Assembly: GCA_934632155.1 (NCBI GenBank)
Contig: CAKTXZ010000001.1
Location: forward strand, 217,460-281,459
Length of the DNA stretch: 64,000 bases
Direction of reading: 5' to 3'
DNA from: an uncultured Clostridia bacterium
Lineage (GTDB): Bacteria; Bacillota; Clostridia; Christensenellales; Aristaeellaceae
Shown here: positions 42,481 to 51,209 of the stretch, in pieces
Layout: each line of letters starts with the position of its first letter
How positions within the stretch are numbered: the stretch's first letter is position 1
Notes under the pieces: generated by a model
What the model was told of the DNA's origin: nothing
The model's input: only the letters and a program-made list of their open reading frames with translations
Databases searched by the model: none
Position numbers and translations under genes: made by a program

Positions 42481-43494
42481 ATGAAAAAGGAAGAAAAGGG
42501 GTTATCCATTCGGGATATTTCCCGGCTCAGCGGTGTGTCCATCGCCACAGTTTCCCGGGTGATAAACCGCAACGGGCGCTTTTCCAAGGATACGGAAAAG
42601 CGGGTGCTGGATATCATCGAGCAGTACCATTATGTTCCCAATATGACTGCCAGGCGTCTGCGTACGAAGGAGCAGAATTTTATCGCGATCATTATTCCAG
42701 ATATCACCAATGAATTTTTTGCCCGCATTTCCCAATTGCTGCAGGAGCTACTTTTGCAGAAGGGCTATCTGGCTTTGCTGTGCAATACTGCTGAAAACAT
42801 GGATGTACAGCGGCAATATTTGGAAATGCTGGGCATCGTGAATCTGGCGGGTATCATTTTCGTATCCGGCGACGCAGAAACATCGCATCTTTGCGGGCTG
42901 ATGGAGCTGCCTACCATTTACATTGACCGCGCTCCGCAGGGAGCTTCCCTGGAAAACGCGCTGGTGGTGGAATCGGACAACTATGGCGGCGCAGCGATGG
43001 CAGTGCGGGAAATGGCCGAAAAAGGCTGCCGCAGAATCGCTTTTTTGCGCAGCGCTCAGGTGATTACGACCCACAGTTTCCGCCAAAGCGGGTATTTGGA
43101 CGAATTGTCCCGCCTGGGCATGAAGGCGGATCCGCAACTGATCCTGCAGGTGAACCAAGTGTCCTTCGAGGATGCTAAAAAGAGGGTGAACCAGCTGATC
43201 GCGCAAAAAATCGAATTTGACGGTATTTTCTGCGCAACGGACTATCTGGCGGTCGGCGCGATGGAAGCGCTGAAAGAAAACGGGATCCGGGTACCGGAGC
43301 AGGTGAAGGTAGTAGGCTTTGACGATCTGTCCATTGCCCGATTGGCGGCTCAGCCTATTACCACCATCCATCAGGATATCGAGGCCATCAGCCAAACGGC
43401 GGCGGAGGAAATGGTTCGTATCATCCAAGGGAAAGAAAATAGTACCCGGCGATTCCAGATTGGGGTTTCCCTGATACGCAGAAAAACTACTTAA
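42481..43494 (+). CDS. LacI-family transcription regulator 2
   Basis: A 337-residue protein with HTH LSIRDISRLSGVSIATVSRVIN and a hinge around YVPNMTARRLRTKEQ. The sensor domain is visible in FIAIIIPDITNEFFARISQ, CATDYLAVGAMEAL and VVGFDDLSIARLAAQPITTI. Its recognition helix (SIATVSR) differs from that of regulator 1 (STTTVSK). ATG 42481 has AGAGGAG upstream. It lies within the operon controlled by a class 2 operator, so I assign it to the class 2 sites (inference). Confidence 0.95.
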   Translation: MKKEEKGLSIRDISRLSGVSIATVSRVINRNGRFSKDTEKRVLDIIEQYHYVPNMTARRLRTKEQNFIAIIIPDITNEFFARISQLLQELLLQKGYLALLCNTAENMDVQRQYLEMLGIVNLAGIIFVSGDAETSHLCGLMELPTIYIDRAPQGASLENALVVESDNYGGAAMAVREMAEKGCRRIAFLRSAQVITTHSFRQSGYLDELSRLGMKADPQLILQVNQVSFEDAKKRVNQLIAQKIEFDGIFCATDYLAVGAMEALKENGIRVPEQVKVVGFDDLSIARLAAQPITTIHQDIEAISQTAAEEMVRIIQGKENSTRRFQIGVSLIRRKTT

Positions 43495-43516
43495 CGGAGG
43501 AAAGGGAAGAATAAAC

Positions 43517-44182
43517 ATGGCTTTTTTGCTTTCCGATTCGCTGATGTGCGCAGATCCCCTCCATGTTGCTGACCAGCTGAACGTGCTGGAAAATGAAATG
43601 GATGCGCACCATGCGGACGTGATGGACGGGCATTTTTGCCCCAATCTGACGCTGTCTCCGGATTTCGTCAAGGCAGTGTGCAGCTATTCTGCGCTGCCGG
43701 TGGATGTGCATTTGATGGTGATGCGGCCCAGCGACTGGCTGGAGGCGTTTGCCCGGGTGGGCGCCAGCATGCTTACCGTTCATGCGGAAACCATCAATAC
43801 CTGCGCTTTCCGTACAATTCGGGCCATCAGGACCCTGGGCTGCCAGGTGGGGATCGCGCTGAACCCGGCCACATCCTTGGAAGCGGTGCGGTATTATCTG
43901 GACGAGATCGACCGGCTGACGCTGATGACCGTGGATGTGGGATATGCCGGACAGCCCATGATCCACCAAGTATTGGATAAGATACGGGAAGCGGCGGCGG
44001 TCAAGCGGGAAAAGCAGCTGAAATTCACCATTCAGGTGGATGGCTGCTGCAATCGGAACACCTACGCGCTCTACCGGGAAGCAGGCGCGGAAATGCTGGT
44101 GATGGGCTCCGGCCTGTATGGGCTGGACAGCGACCTCAAGCAGGCGCTGGTATTGATGAAAAAACAGCAGAGCGAAGCATAA
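43517..44182 (+). CDS. alsE: D-allulose-6-phosphate 3-epimerase-like protein
   Basis: A 221-residue member of the Rpe family. It is notably like E. coli AlsE: HADVMDGHFCPNLTLSPDFV, PVDVHLMVMRPSDWL, HAETINTCAFRTIRAIR, TLMTVDVGYAGQPMI and FTIQVDGCCNRNTY. The catalytic Asp residues (MDG and VDG) and metal His are present. It should convert D-allulose 6-phosphate to D-fructose 6-phosphate. It is 22 bases after lacI and followed by the kinase and isomerase of the same pathway, which supports AlsE over ribulose-phosphate epimerase. Confidence 0.8.
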   Translation: MAFLLSDSLMCADPLHVADQLNVLENEMDAHHADVMDGHFCPNLTLSPDFVKAVCSYSALPVDVHLMVMRPSDWLEAFARVGASMLTVHAETINTCAFRTIRAIRTLGCQVGIALNPATSLEAVRYYLDEIDRLTLMTVDVGYAGQPMIHQVLDKIREAAAVKREKQLKFTIQVDGCCNRNTYALYREAGAEMLVMGSGLYGLDSDLKQALVLMKKQQSEA

Positions 44183-44206
44183 CAGACGGAAAGCAAGGGA
44201 ATGAAA

Positions 44207-45130
44207 ATGAAAGCCAATGATTGGATCCTTGGCCTTGATATCGGGGGGACGAATCTGCGCTTTGGCCTGGTGGACCACTCCTGCTGTCTGGAAGGCTTTG
44301 AAATCTACCCCAGCAGCCTGCTCGGCAATGACGGCTGCCTTGCTTCGCTGGAGCGGATGATCCGGGACTATTGCTCCCGCCATTTGGACGGCGCTATGCC
44401 CCGGGCTGTCTCTGCGGGCTTTCCGTCCACGATCGACCGGGAAAAGAAAATCGTTCTGTCGACGCCCAATCTGCCAGGCATGAATCACCTGCCCGTGGTG
44501 GGAACGCTGAAAAAGGCGCTGCATATCCCCGTGTTCATCGATCGGGATGTGAACCTGCTTCTGCTCAACGACATCCGGCATTTCGCCCTGCCGCAAGCCG
44601 GCGTGATCATTGGCTGCTATTTCGGCACCGGTCTGGGCAACGCCATTTGTATCAACGGGGCGTTTCTGACCGGAAAAAACGGCGTGGCCGGAGAGCTCGG
44701 GCATGTGCCTGTAATCGGCTGCAGGCGGATCTGCGGCTGCGGGAATGAAGGATGCCTGGAAACCCTGGCCAGCGGGAAATACTTGCTGGAGCTGCAGCAG
44801 CGATTGTATCCCAGTGAATCGGTGGCAGAGATGTTCCTGCGTCACCGTGAAGATCAGGTGCTGCAGGAATATGTGGATATGCTGGCTGTGTCGGTGGCGA
44901 CGGAAATCAATATTCTGGACCCGGATGAAGTCATTATCGGCGGAGGCGTTCCGCACATGAGCGGGTTCCCCTGGGAACTGCTCAGGGAAAGGATTTTATT
45001 CCGTTCCAGAAAGCCATATCCAAGCCAGAACCTGGAAATCCTGCTTTCCGCAGATCACCAGGAGAGCGGCGTGCTGGGCGCGGGTCTGGCAGCATGGAAT
45101 AAACTGGAAAGAAGGGAAAATACGCAATGA
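44207..45130 (+). CDS. alsK: ROK-family kinase, D-allose kinase-like
   Basis: A 307-residue ROK kinase. Motifs are ILGLDIGGTNLRFGLV (ATP), STPNLPGM, FIDRDVNLLLLND (AlsK-like, where most ROK kinases have E-N-D), GCYFGTGLGNAI, GELGHVPV and the zinc motif CGCGNEGCLE. The end (INILDPDEVIIGGGV) matches E. coli AlsK closely by eye. It should phosphorylate D-allose at C6. ATG 44207 is preferred to ATG 44201 because AAGGGA ends at 44200. Its stop overlaps the rpiB start. Confidence 0.8.
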   Translation: MKANDWILGLDIGGTNLRFGLVDHSCCLEGFEIYPSSLLGNDGCLASLERMIRDYCSRHLDGAMPRAVSAGFPSTIDREKKIVLSTPNLPGMNHLPVVGTLKKALHIPVFIDRDVNLLLLNDIRHFALPQAGVIIGCYFGTGLGNAICINGAFLTGKNGVAGELGHVPVIGCRRICGCGNEGCLETLASGKYLLELQQRLYPSESVAEMFLRHREDQVLQEYVDMLAVSVATEINILDPDEVIIGGGVPHMSGFPWELLRERILFRSRKPYPSQNLEILLSADHQESGVLGAGLAAWNKLERRENTQ

Positions 45131-45585
45131 TCGCATTGGGATCGGATCATGTGGGGATTACGCTGAAAAAAACCATCATGGCTTATCTGGACGAAAAGGG
45201 AATTGCTTATCACGATTACGGTGCATACGACGCTGAACGGACGGATTATCCGCTTTACGGTTACGCCGCCGCCCGGGCAGTAGCGGATGGAGAATGCAGC
45301 TGCGGGATTATCTGCTGTGGTACGGGCGTGGGGATTTCCCTGGCCGCCAATAAAGTGCATGGCATCCGCTGCGTGGTATGCAGCGAACCGTATTCAGCCA
45401 GGCTCAGCCGGCAGCATAACGATACCAATATGCTGGCGCTGGGATCCCGGGTGGTGGGGGAAGAGCTGGCAAAAATGATTGTGGAAGAGTGGCTGCAGGC
45501 TTCCTTTGAGGGCGGTCGGCATCAGCGGCGGGTGGATATGCTGACGCAGATCGAAACGACCCAGCGGCTGGAGGATCCAACCTGA
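45127..45585 (+). CDS. rpiB: RpiB-type sugar-phosphate isomerase
   Basis: A 152-residue protein with RpiB features: ALGSDHVGITLKKTIM, YGAYDAERTDYPLYG, CGIICCGTGVGISLAANK (catalytic Cys and anion-binding loop), RQHNDTNMLALGSRVVG. RpiB enzymes isomerise ribose-5-P and also D-allose-6-P to D-allulose-6-P. Between the AlsK-like and AlsE-like genes the allose role is favoured. The ATG is inside the alsK stop (ATGA). Confidence 0.9.
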   Translation: MIALGSDHVGITLKKTIMAYLDEKGIAYHDYGAYDAERTDYPLYGYAAARAVADGECSCGIICCGTGVGISLAANKVHGIRCVVCSEPYSARLSRQHNDTNMLALGSRVVGEELAKMIVEEWLQASFEGGRHQRRVDMLTQIETTQRLEDPT

Positions 45586-45600
45586 GCGAATCTGTCATCC

Positions 45601-45618
45601 GGCAGCAGCCGTGCTGCC
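45601..45618 (+). other. Small intercistronic hairpin
   Basis: GGCAGCA-GCCG-TGCTGCC, a perfect 7-bp stem in the 89-base gap between rpiB and the GH4 gene, with no T run directly after it. It may be a processing or attenuation element. Confidence 0.4.
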
Positions 45619-45674
45619 CAAAACGGGGTGGAATAGGGTCTAATATCCTTTTTCCGGCAAGGAGGCCTAAAACA

Positions 45675-47075
45675 ATGAAATTGGCTTTGATCGGCGGCGG
45701 CAGTGTCCGCACGTTCTATTTCATGGAATCACTGCTGAAGTTCTGCGGCCGGCTGGGAATCACCAGCCTGTCCGTGATGGATAACGATCCTGTAAAGCTT
45801 GAAATATTCGGGGGCTTTGCTGCGTATATGGCGAAGGAAAGCGGCAGCCCGCTGGATGTGCAGCTTACGGCCAGTATCCGGGAGGCTGTCCGGGACGCCC
45901 ATTACGTGGTGACCACCATCCGGGTGGGAAAAGACGCCATGCGCTGCCTGGACGAAAGGATCGCTCTTTCCCACGGCCTGATTGGCCAGGAAACCACCGG
46001 AGCGGGGGGCTATTCCTATGCCTGCCGCTCCATTCCCGCCATGCTGGATATTTGCCGCGCTATCCGGGAATATGCCGCGCCGGACTGCATTACTTTTAAT
46101 TTTACCAATCCATCCGGCCTGGTGACCCAAGCGATGCACGACGCGGGCTATGAAGTTATCGGCATCTGCGACAACGCCACAGGCATCAAGATGGATCTGG
46201 CCAGGGCACTGCAGATCGGGGCAGGCGATTTGTATGTTCGGGTATATGGATTGAATCATTTATCCTGGGCGGACCGGGCGGAGGTGGGCGGCAGGGATAT
46301 CCTGCCGCTGCTGCTCAGGAATGAGCAATTCGTGCAGAATTTTCATCAGTTCGCGTATTTCGACCGGGATTTGATTCGAACGCTGGGCAAAATCCCCAAT
46401 GGATATCTGTATTATTTCTATCATCGGGAGAAGGCGCTGGCGCATATGCTGTCGGCGAAGGAAACCCGGGGAGAATCCATCCACCGCATCAATGAACAGA
46501 TGATGGCGGAGCTAACAGCCATGGATATCCGAACCCAGCCGGAAGAAATGCTGGATGTGTACCACCGCGCCATGCAGCGGCGGGAGGGCAGCTATATGCA
46601 GATGGAAACGGGTGGCTTCGATGGACATACGGCCATCAATGTCCACGCTTTGGGTATCCCCGGTTTGGAGTCATTACACAGCACGCAGCAGGTATACGAG
46701 GGATATGCGGGCGTGGCTTTCAATTATATTGAAAGTGCAGTTACCGGCCATCCCATCGATCTGGCCCTGTGCGTGCCCAATAATGGCGCCATGGATGGCA
46801 TGGCGAGGGATGACGTGGTGGAAGTCACCTGCATGGTCGGCAGTGACGGGGCCAAGCCTGTGAAAATCGGCACGATTCCGGAAGACGAATATCTGCTGAT
46901 CCGTACCATCAAGCGGTATGAAAAGCTGACCGCAGCCGCTGTTCGTGAAAAATCGCTGGAGCTTGGCACGCTTGCCTTGATGCAGCATCCACTGGTTGGC
47001 AGTTATTCCCTTGCCAGGGAACTGGCGCGGGAATACGCCCGGATCAATGAGCCGTATACCGGCGCGTGGAGATAA
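45675..47075 (+). CDS. GH4-family NAD-dependent 6-phospho-glycosidase
   Basis: A 466-residue protein with the N-terminal nucleotide fold LALIGGGSVRTFYFMESLL. GH4 blocks follow: VVTTIRVGKD, GLIGQETTGAGGYSYA, CITFNFTNPSGLVTQA, IGICDNATG (metal Cys) and VYGLNHLSW (metal His). GH4 enzymes cleave glycosides, usually 6-phosphorylated, by an NAD- and Mn-dependent redox-elimination mechanism that tolerates either anomer. ATG 45675 follows AAGGAGG. No PTS is seen, so the substrate may be phosphorylated inside the cell or may be unphosphorylated as in some family members. Confidence 0.9.
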   Translation: MKLALIGGGSVRTFYFMESLLKFCGRLGITSLSVMDNDPVKLEIFGGFAAYMAKESGSPLDVQLTASIREAVRDAHYVVTTIRVGKDAMRCLDERIALSHGLIGQETTGAGGYSYACRSIPAMLDICRAIREYAAPDCITFNFTNPSGLVTQAMHDAGYEVIGICDNATGIKMDLARALQIGAGDLYVRVYGLNHLSWADRAEVGGRDILPLLLRNEQFVQNFHQFAYFDRDLIRTLGKIPNGYLYYFYHREKALAHMLSAKETRGESIHRINEQMMAELTAMDIRTQPEEMLDVYHRAMQRREGSYMQMETGGFDGHTAINVHALGIPGLESLHSTQQVYEGYAGVAFNYIESAVTGHPIDLALCVPNNGAMDGMARDDVVEVTCMVGSDGAKPVKIGTIPEDEYLLIRTIKRYEKLTAAAVREKSLELGTLALMQHPLVGSYSLARELAREYARINEPYTGAWR

Positions 47076-47077
47076 AC

Positions 47078-47989
47078 ATGTTTGACGTACTGTGCATCAG
47101 CGATTGCTGCGCCGATCTGATTTTTCAGGGGCTGCCCGCCGTGCCGACCCTGGGAACAGAGGAATACTGCCAGCGCTTCAGCATCCACGCCGGCGGCGGA
47201 GCCAATACTCCCATGGGGCTGGCGCGGCTGGGATGCCGGGCTGCCTACTGGTCCTGTGTGGGGGACGATGCGCTTGGCAAACTGGTGTGGAATGAGATGG
47301 AGCAAAGCGGCCTGTCCATGCGGTTTATCCAGCGTGGAAATGGAAGAAAAACCTGGGTCAGCGCCGTACTGGCTACGTCGGAGGACCGCGCATTTGCTTC
47401 TTATGCCGGCACGTCAGCGGATTATACCGGTGGATCCCTGAATGCTGGTATCCGGGCGGCGCGGCATGTACATACCTATCTGTACTATGTACAAAAGTAT
47501 CCCGATATCCTTGCAGACTGCCGCGCGGCGAACGTGCCCCTGTCGCTGGACCTGGCTTACGATCCGGCCGTGACGCTTACAGACGTGCGGGCGGTATTGT
47601 CGCAGGCGGATATCATCACCCCCAGCCAACCGGAGGCCTGTCTCCTGAGCGGCGAAAAAACCGGGACAGGAGCGCTGGAAAGGCTGATGGAGATATGCCC
47701 CAACGTGGTGATCACCTGCGGAAGCGAAGGCTGCCTCGCCTGGCTGGATGGCGCTGCCTACCGGGCGAAAGCGCCCCAAGTGCACGCAGTAAACGCAAAT
47801 GGAGCCGGAGATTTGTTTAATGCCTGCCTATTGGCTGCCCGGATGGCAGGAAGAAGCGCGGCGGACCAGCTCCGCACAGCCTGCGCCGCAGGAGCCATTG
47901 CCGTGACGGTGGACAGCTGCCTGGCGGATACCTTCCAGCGTTCCGCCGTCTGGGCGCTGGCGGAAACAGTGGAAGTGGAAAAGCTGTGA
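47078..47989 (+). CDS. PfkB-family sugar kinase
   Basis: A 303-residue kinase with the N-terminal glycine-rich region HAGGGANTPMGLARLG, YWSCVGDDALGK and the PfkB signature region AVNANGAGDLFNACLLA, which keeps the catalytic Asp but replaces the usual D-T-T before GAGD with N-A-N. ATG 47078 is preferred to the in-frame GTG at 47066 because GGAG lies 8 bases upstream. The substrate could be a ketose, nucleoside or sugar acid. It is 2 bases after the GH4 gene. Confidence 0.85.
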   Translation: MFDVLCISDCCADLIFQGLPAVPTLGTEEYCQRFSIHAGGGANTPMGLARLGCRAAYWSCVGDDALGKLVWNEMEQSGLSMRFIQRGNGRKTWVSAVLATSEDRAFASYAGTSADYTGGSLNAGIRAARHVHTYLYYVQKYPDILADCRAANVPLSLDLAYDPAVTLTDVRAVLSQADIITPSQPEACLLSGEKTGTGALERLMEICPNVVITCGSEGCLAWLDGAAYRAKAPQVHAVNANGAGDLFNACLLAARMAGRSAADQLRTACAAGAIAVTVDSCLADTFQRSAVWALAETVEVEKL

Positions 47990-48020
47990 GCGCACGATGC
48001 GGCGGTAATTTGAGGAAAAC

Positions 48021-48929
48021 ATGAGTCAGACAGCAGTAATTACGGAAATCGAACGCTTTGCCCTATACGACGGCCCCGGCATTCGTACCACCGTTTTTTT
48101 GAAAGGCTGCCCGCTGCACTGCGTTTGGTGTCACAATCCAGAGTGCATCAGGCCGGAAGCCCAGCTGCGGGTGCAATGGAAAAAATGCGTTGGCTGCAAG
48201 GCCTGCACCGCTGTTTGCCCTCAGGCAGTGCATTCCTTTTCGGCATCAGGGGAACACCGCGTGGCTTTTTCCAGGTGCGTTCAGTGCGGGGCCTGTACAG
48301 CGGCCTGCCCCACCGGCGCTCTTTCTTTCTTTGGGAAGGAAATGACGGTGGAAGAGGTGATGGCTGTAGTCCGCCGGGACCGGCGATACTACGAAAAGAG
48401 CGGCGGCGGGCTGACGGTTTCAGGGGGAGAGCCTATGGCTCGGCTGCCCTTTTTGGCCGCGCTCCTGGCTGCGGCAAAAAATGAAGGATTCCATACGGCA
48501 GTGGAAACCAGCGGCTTCGCTTCGCGACAGGCCCTTGAAACGATTCTGCCATTGACAGATTTATTCTTGTTTGATTTTAAGGAATCAGATCCGGTGCTGC
48601 ATCGGCAGTTTACCGGCCAGGAAAACGGGCCGATCTTGGATCAGCTGTCCTTCCTGGTCTCCCATGGTGCAGAGATCATCCTGCGCTGCCCCATCATCCC
48701 TTCCTGCAATGACCGGGAAGCGCACTTCATCGGCATCGCTGATTTGCTTTGCCGGTTTCCCGCCATTCGCCGGTGCGAATGCATGGCGTATCACACTCTG
48801 GGGATCGCCAAATACCGGGAAATCGGGGAAGAATATACACTGGAAGCGCAGCCTCTGTCTGAGAAAAGAAAAGAGGAAATACTGAAAACAATCAATGCCC
48901 GTTCCCCCGTCCAGGCGATCTGGGGATAA
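48021..48929 (+). CDS. Glycyl radical enzyme activase (radical SAM)
   Basis: A 302-residue radical SAM protein. It has CxxxCxxC as CPLHCVWC (Cys30, 34, 37) and a ferredoxin-like insert with two four-cysteine clusters (CVGCKACTAVC at 56-66 and CVQCGACTAAC at 86-96). The SAM-binding GGEP follows as LTVSGGEPM. The two-cluster insert is typical of activases of dehydratase-type glycyl radical enzymes rather than of PflA. It is expected to install the glycyl radical on the enzyme at 10010-12199, the only glycyl radical protein in the window. It is the last gene of the rightward operon. Confidence 0.92.
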   Translation: MSQTAVITEIERFALYDGPGIRTTVFLKGCPLHCVWCHNPECIRPEAQLRVQWKKCVGCKACTAVCPQAVHSFSASGEHRVAFSRCVQCGACTAACPTGALSFFGKEMTVEEVMAVVRRDRRYYEKSGGGLTVSGGEPMARLPFLAALLAAAKNEGFHTAVETSGFASRQALETILPLTDLFLFDFKESDPVLHRQFTGQENGPILDQLSFLVSHGAEIILRCPIIPSCNDREAHFIGIADLLCRFPAIRRCECMAYHTLGIAKYREIGEEYTLEAQPLSEKRKEEILKTINARSPVQAIWG

Positions 48930-48943
48930 ACGAAGGAAAAAAG

Positions 48944-48974
48944 CCTGTCAGCGCATGATGCTGACAGGTCTTTT
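48944..48974 (+). terminator. Intrinsic terminator of the allose/GH4 operon
   Basis: A perfect 9-bp stem CCTGTCAGC / GCTGACAGG with a 7-base loop is followed by TCTTTTAT. Confidence 0.9.
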
Positions 48975-49049
48975 ATAGTATGAAAGAGTATGAGAGCGCC
49001 AAAGGCCTCTGATTGCTGCAGAAGGGAGCCAGCAAAGATAAACCAAAGC

Positions 49050-49964
49050 TCAGCTTGGCCGCGACAGCATTTCGCCTGTCGTGAGCAGGCGGTCTACCTC
49101 CTCTGCGTAAGGAATGGAAACGCTGGCGCCAATACGGCTGACGCTGATCGCGGAAGCCGCCGCCGCCCGGCGCATGCATTCGGACAAAGGCCTGCCCTGG
49201 GCATAGGCGGCAATGAAATATCCTGTGAAGGTATCCCCGGCGGCAGTGGTATCTACAGCCTGCACAGGGAAAATAGGCTGACGGATCACTTCTTCCCCCG
49301 GCACGGCACAGCAGGACCCTTCTTTGCCCAGGGTCAGCACCACCTTCAGATCCGGATAGCGGCAGCGAATCTTTGCCAGGATGTCTTCTGCTTTTTCCTC
49401 TCCGGTCAATTGACGTCCTTCCACTTCGTTGATAAAAATCCAACTCAGCCTGCCTAAAGGCAGTTCTGTCAGGGAATCGTCAAAGGGGGAAGGATTCAGT
49501 ATGATCTGCATTTTCTTGTCCAGCGCTGTTTCCACCATTTGCTTCAGGCAGGAAACCTCGTTCTGCAAGATCAGGATATCGCCGGGTCCAAAGGACTCCA
49601 GCGTTCGATGCACCTGCTCGCAATCAATGGAACGATTGGACCCGCCGAACAGCAGAATGCAGTTTTCTCCTGTGCTGTTGACCTGAATGATGGCGTTTCC
49701 CTGCAGCACGTTTTTTTCCTCCAGGAGGGAAATATTCACGCCGCTTTCCGTCAGCACGTCCTTCAACTGCCCGCCGCCGAGCCCGATGACGCCCGCGTGA
49801 AACACCTGCGCTCCGGCACGAGCCAGCGCCACGCTTTGGTTCAGGCCCTTTCCGCCTGGCACAATATGCTGTTCTGTGGCGGCCAGGGTTTCACCGGGCG
49901 ATAGAAAATGGGGAACCTGATAGATATAATCCAGATTGAGGGAACCAAAGTTCAGAATCTGCAT
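49050..49964 (-). CDS. rbsK: Ribokinase
   Basis: A 304-residue PfkB-family protein with ribokinase features: NFGSLNLDYIYQVPHF, GGKGLNQSVALARAG, FGGSNRSI, NPSPFDD and VDTTAAGDTFTGYF (anion hole and catalytic Asp; AAGD is typical of RbsK). It phosphorylates D-ribose to ribose-5-P. ATG 49964 follows GAGGTG. It has its own promoter and a class 2 operator, so it joins the regulon. Ribose could come from the nucleoside hydrolase reaction. Confidence 0.9.
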   Translation of the reverse strand: MQILNFGSLNLDYIYQVPHFLSPGETLAATEQHIVPGGKGLNQSVALARAGAQVFHAGVIGLGGGQLKDVLTESGVNISLLEEKNVLQGNAIIQVNSTGENCILLFGGSNRSIDCEQVHRTLESFGPGDILILQNEVSCLKQMVETALDKKMQIILNPSPFDDSLTELPLGRLSWIFINEVEGRQLTGEEKAEDILAKIRCRYPDLKVVLTLGKEGSCCAVPGEEVIRQPIFPVQAVDTTAAGDTFTGYFIAAYAQGRPLSECMRRAAAASAISVSRIGASVSIPYAEEVDRLLTTGEMLSRPS

Positions 49965-50019
49965 GCTGTCACCTCATATCACGTTTGTTCTGCTTTCTGC
50001 TTTTGCCCTTCCGTCGGGA

Positions 50020-50040
50020 TAGAGTAAACGTTTTCCTCTT
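50020..50040. promoter_or_regulatory. LacI-type operator, class 2 (ribokinase)
   Basis: AGAGTAAACGTTTTCCTCT, centred on CG at 50029-50030, sits directly downstream of the leftward -10. Its core is nearly identical to the site at 39947. Confidence 0.8.
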
Positions 50041-50043
50041 AAT

Positions 50044-50072
50044 ATTATATCACAATTCCCTCCGACAAGCAA
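50044..50072 (-). promoter_or_regulatory. Promoter of the ribokinase gene
   Basis: TTGCTT (50072-50067), a 17-base spacer and TATAAT (50049-50044), read on the minus strand. Confidence 0.75.
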
Positions 50073-50089
50073 GCAACGATTTGAGGATT

Positions 50090-50997
50090 GTGCGGCGGCA
50101 CCGGGATCCATGTATTATTAGTGCTACACAGCACATTCAAGACTGTGTTTATGTTTCGGCCCATGAATTCACTTCGGGTGCAAAAGTACCGATATACGAT
50201 GTACCCAACATTCCTTCACTGAATCAGATGATTGGATACATTAAGTTTATCAATCGTGATTCTGGTGCAGTATACTATCGAGGGCAAGCGAAACTACACC
50301 CAACAATGTGTCCAAGTCTGTTCCATGGGTTAAAGTCCACACGCGCCAGACAGAACGCGCAAGCTTTACTTAATGGACAGATAGAACGGATAAAAAAAGA
50401 TGATAATCTCTGCAATGAAATCCATATTGATTCAAAATCTGACCCTATCATTATAGAAGCAATGCTGCAGCACTATGGCGGCAAAACGAAATGTATTGAT
50501 GTTGTTGATAACCATTGGATTGCGCTTTGGTTTGGACTCAATAAGTATTTCAATTTGGTTAGAAAAGATAGACCATATGCTACGTATCGTACAAGGGCAA
50601 CCGTGCCGCCCTATCTGCCAGACGATGATGAATATCAGTATTTGATCATGGTGTGTGCTGATAGAAGCCCCCAAATGAAGCAAGGTGTCGTTTATGGAGA
50701 ATGTGTAACAACTGTCGATTTGCGCTATGCATTGCCATCAACATTTATTCGGCCCCATGCACAGCATGGTCTTGTCTTGAAAAAGTTTCTTCCGGCGGTG
50801 ATGACACATTCGACTTGGCTGATAGGGTAGTAGCGATTCTTCGAATGAGAACCATTGATGTTCAGAAATGGATAGGAAATGGAACACTACTCACACAATC
50901 CAGTTTGTTTCCAGCACCTCCTTTTGATTTTGGATATGATATACTGTTGTCACGCCAAAAGGAACTCGATTTACCGATTGTGTGGTACGTTGAATGA
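50090..50997 (+). pseudogene. FRG-domain protein, frameshifted
   Basis: The frame contains an FRG-like domain (VYYRGQAKLHPTMCPSLFHG, IEAMLQHYGGKTKCIDVVDN, ALWFGLNKYFN, FIRPHAQHGLVL). It loses frame in the five-A run at 50780-50784. The next frame continues with DDTFDLADRVVAILRMRTID and ends at 50997; six A would restore a single protein. The 5' end is unclear: no in-frame ATG with a ribosome binding site, and GTG 50090 is a guess. FRG domains occur in proteins of mobile elements and in presumed defence loci. Composition is AT-richer than the preceding island, consistent with a boundary near 50075-50110. Confidence 0.7.
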
Positions 50998-51151
50998 TAT
51001 CAGACAAAACTGGCAAGCGATGCTTCTGGCTATCCATAAGCCATAACGCTTGTTGGTGGAGCGATCCCCCAATCCCCCCAGAACGCATGATGTGATCATG
51101 CGGCTACGCACCTGACGGCGCTATACTCAAAAAATGAATAAAGGAAACACA
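50998..51151. other. Short gap with inverted repeat
   Basis: CGCATGAT-GTG-ATCATGCG at 51084-51102 is a perfect 8-bp inverted repeat without a T run. Nothing else is recognisable apart from the promoter that follows. Confidence 0.4.
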
Positions 51152-51180
51152 TTGACAGTAAACTAAATCACGATTATAAT
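51152..51180 (+). promoter_or_regulatory. Promoter of the DUF234 ATPase gene
   Basis: TTGACA (51152-51157), a 17-base spacer and TATAAT (51175-51180): a full consensus promoter. Confidence 0.85.
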
Positions 51181-51209
51181 AATCTTGAATTAGTTAAGGA
51201 GGCGATGGC

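Noticed and set aside
43517..44182. Second Rpe-like gene as a plain ribulose-phosphate 3-epimerase
   Set aside because: The HAETIN and VDGCCN features and its position before alsK-like and rpiB genes fit allulose-6-phosphate epimerase better. Ribulose-phosphate activity is still possible.
50780..50784. Programmed frameshift in the FRG gene
   Set aside because: The five-A run lacks a heptameric slippery pattern in the right frame and a following pseudoknot or internal Shine-Dalgarno. Similar breaks occur in unrelated genes, so an indel is likelier.
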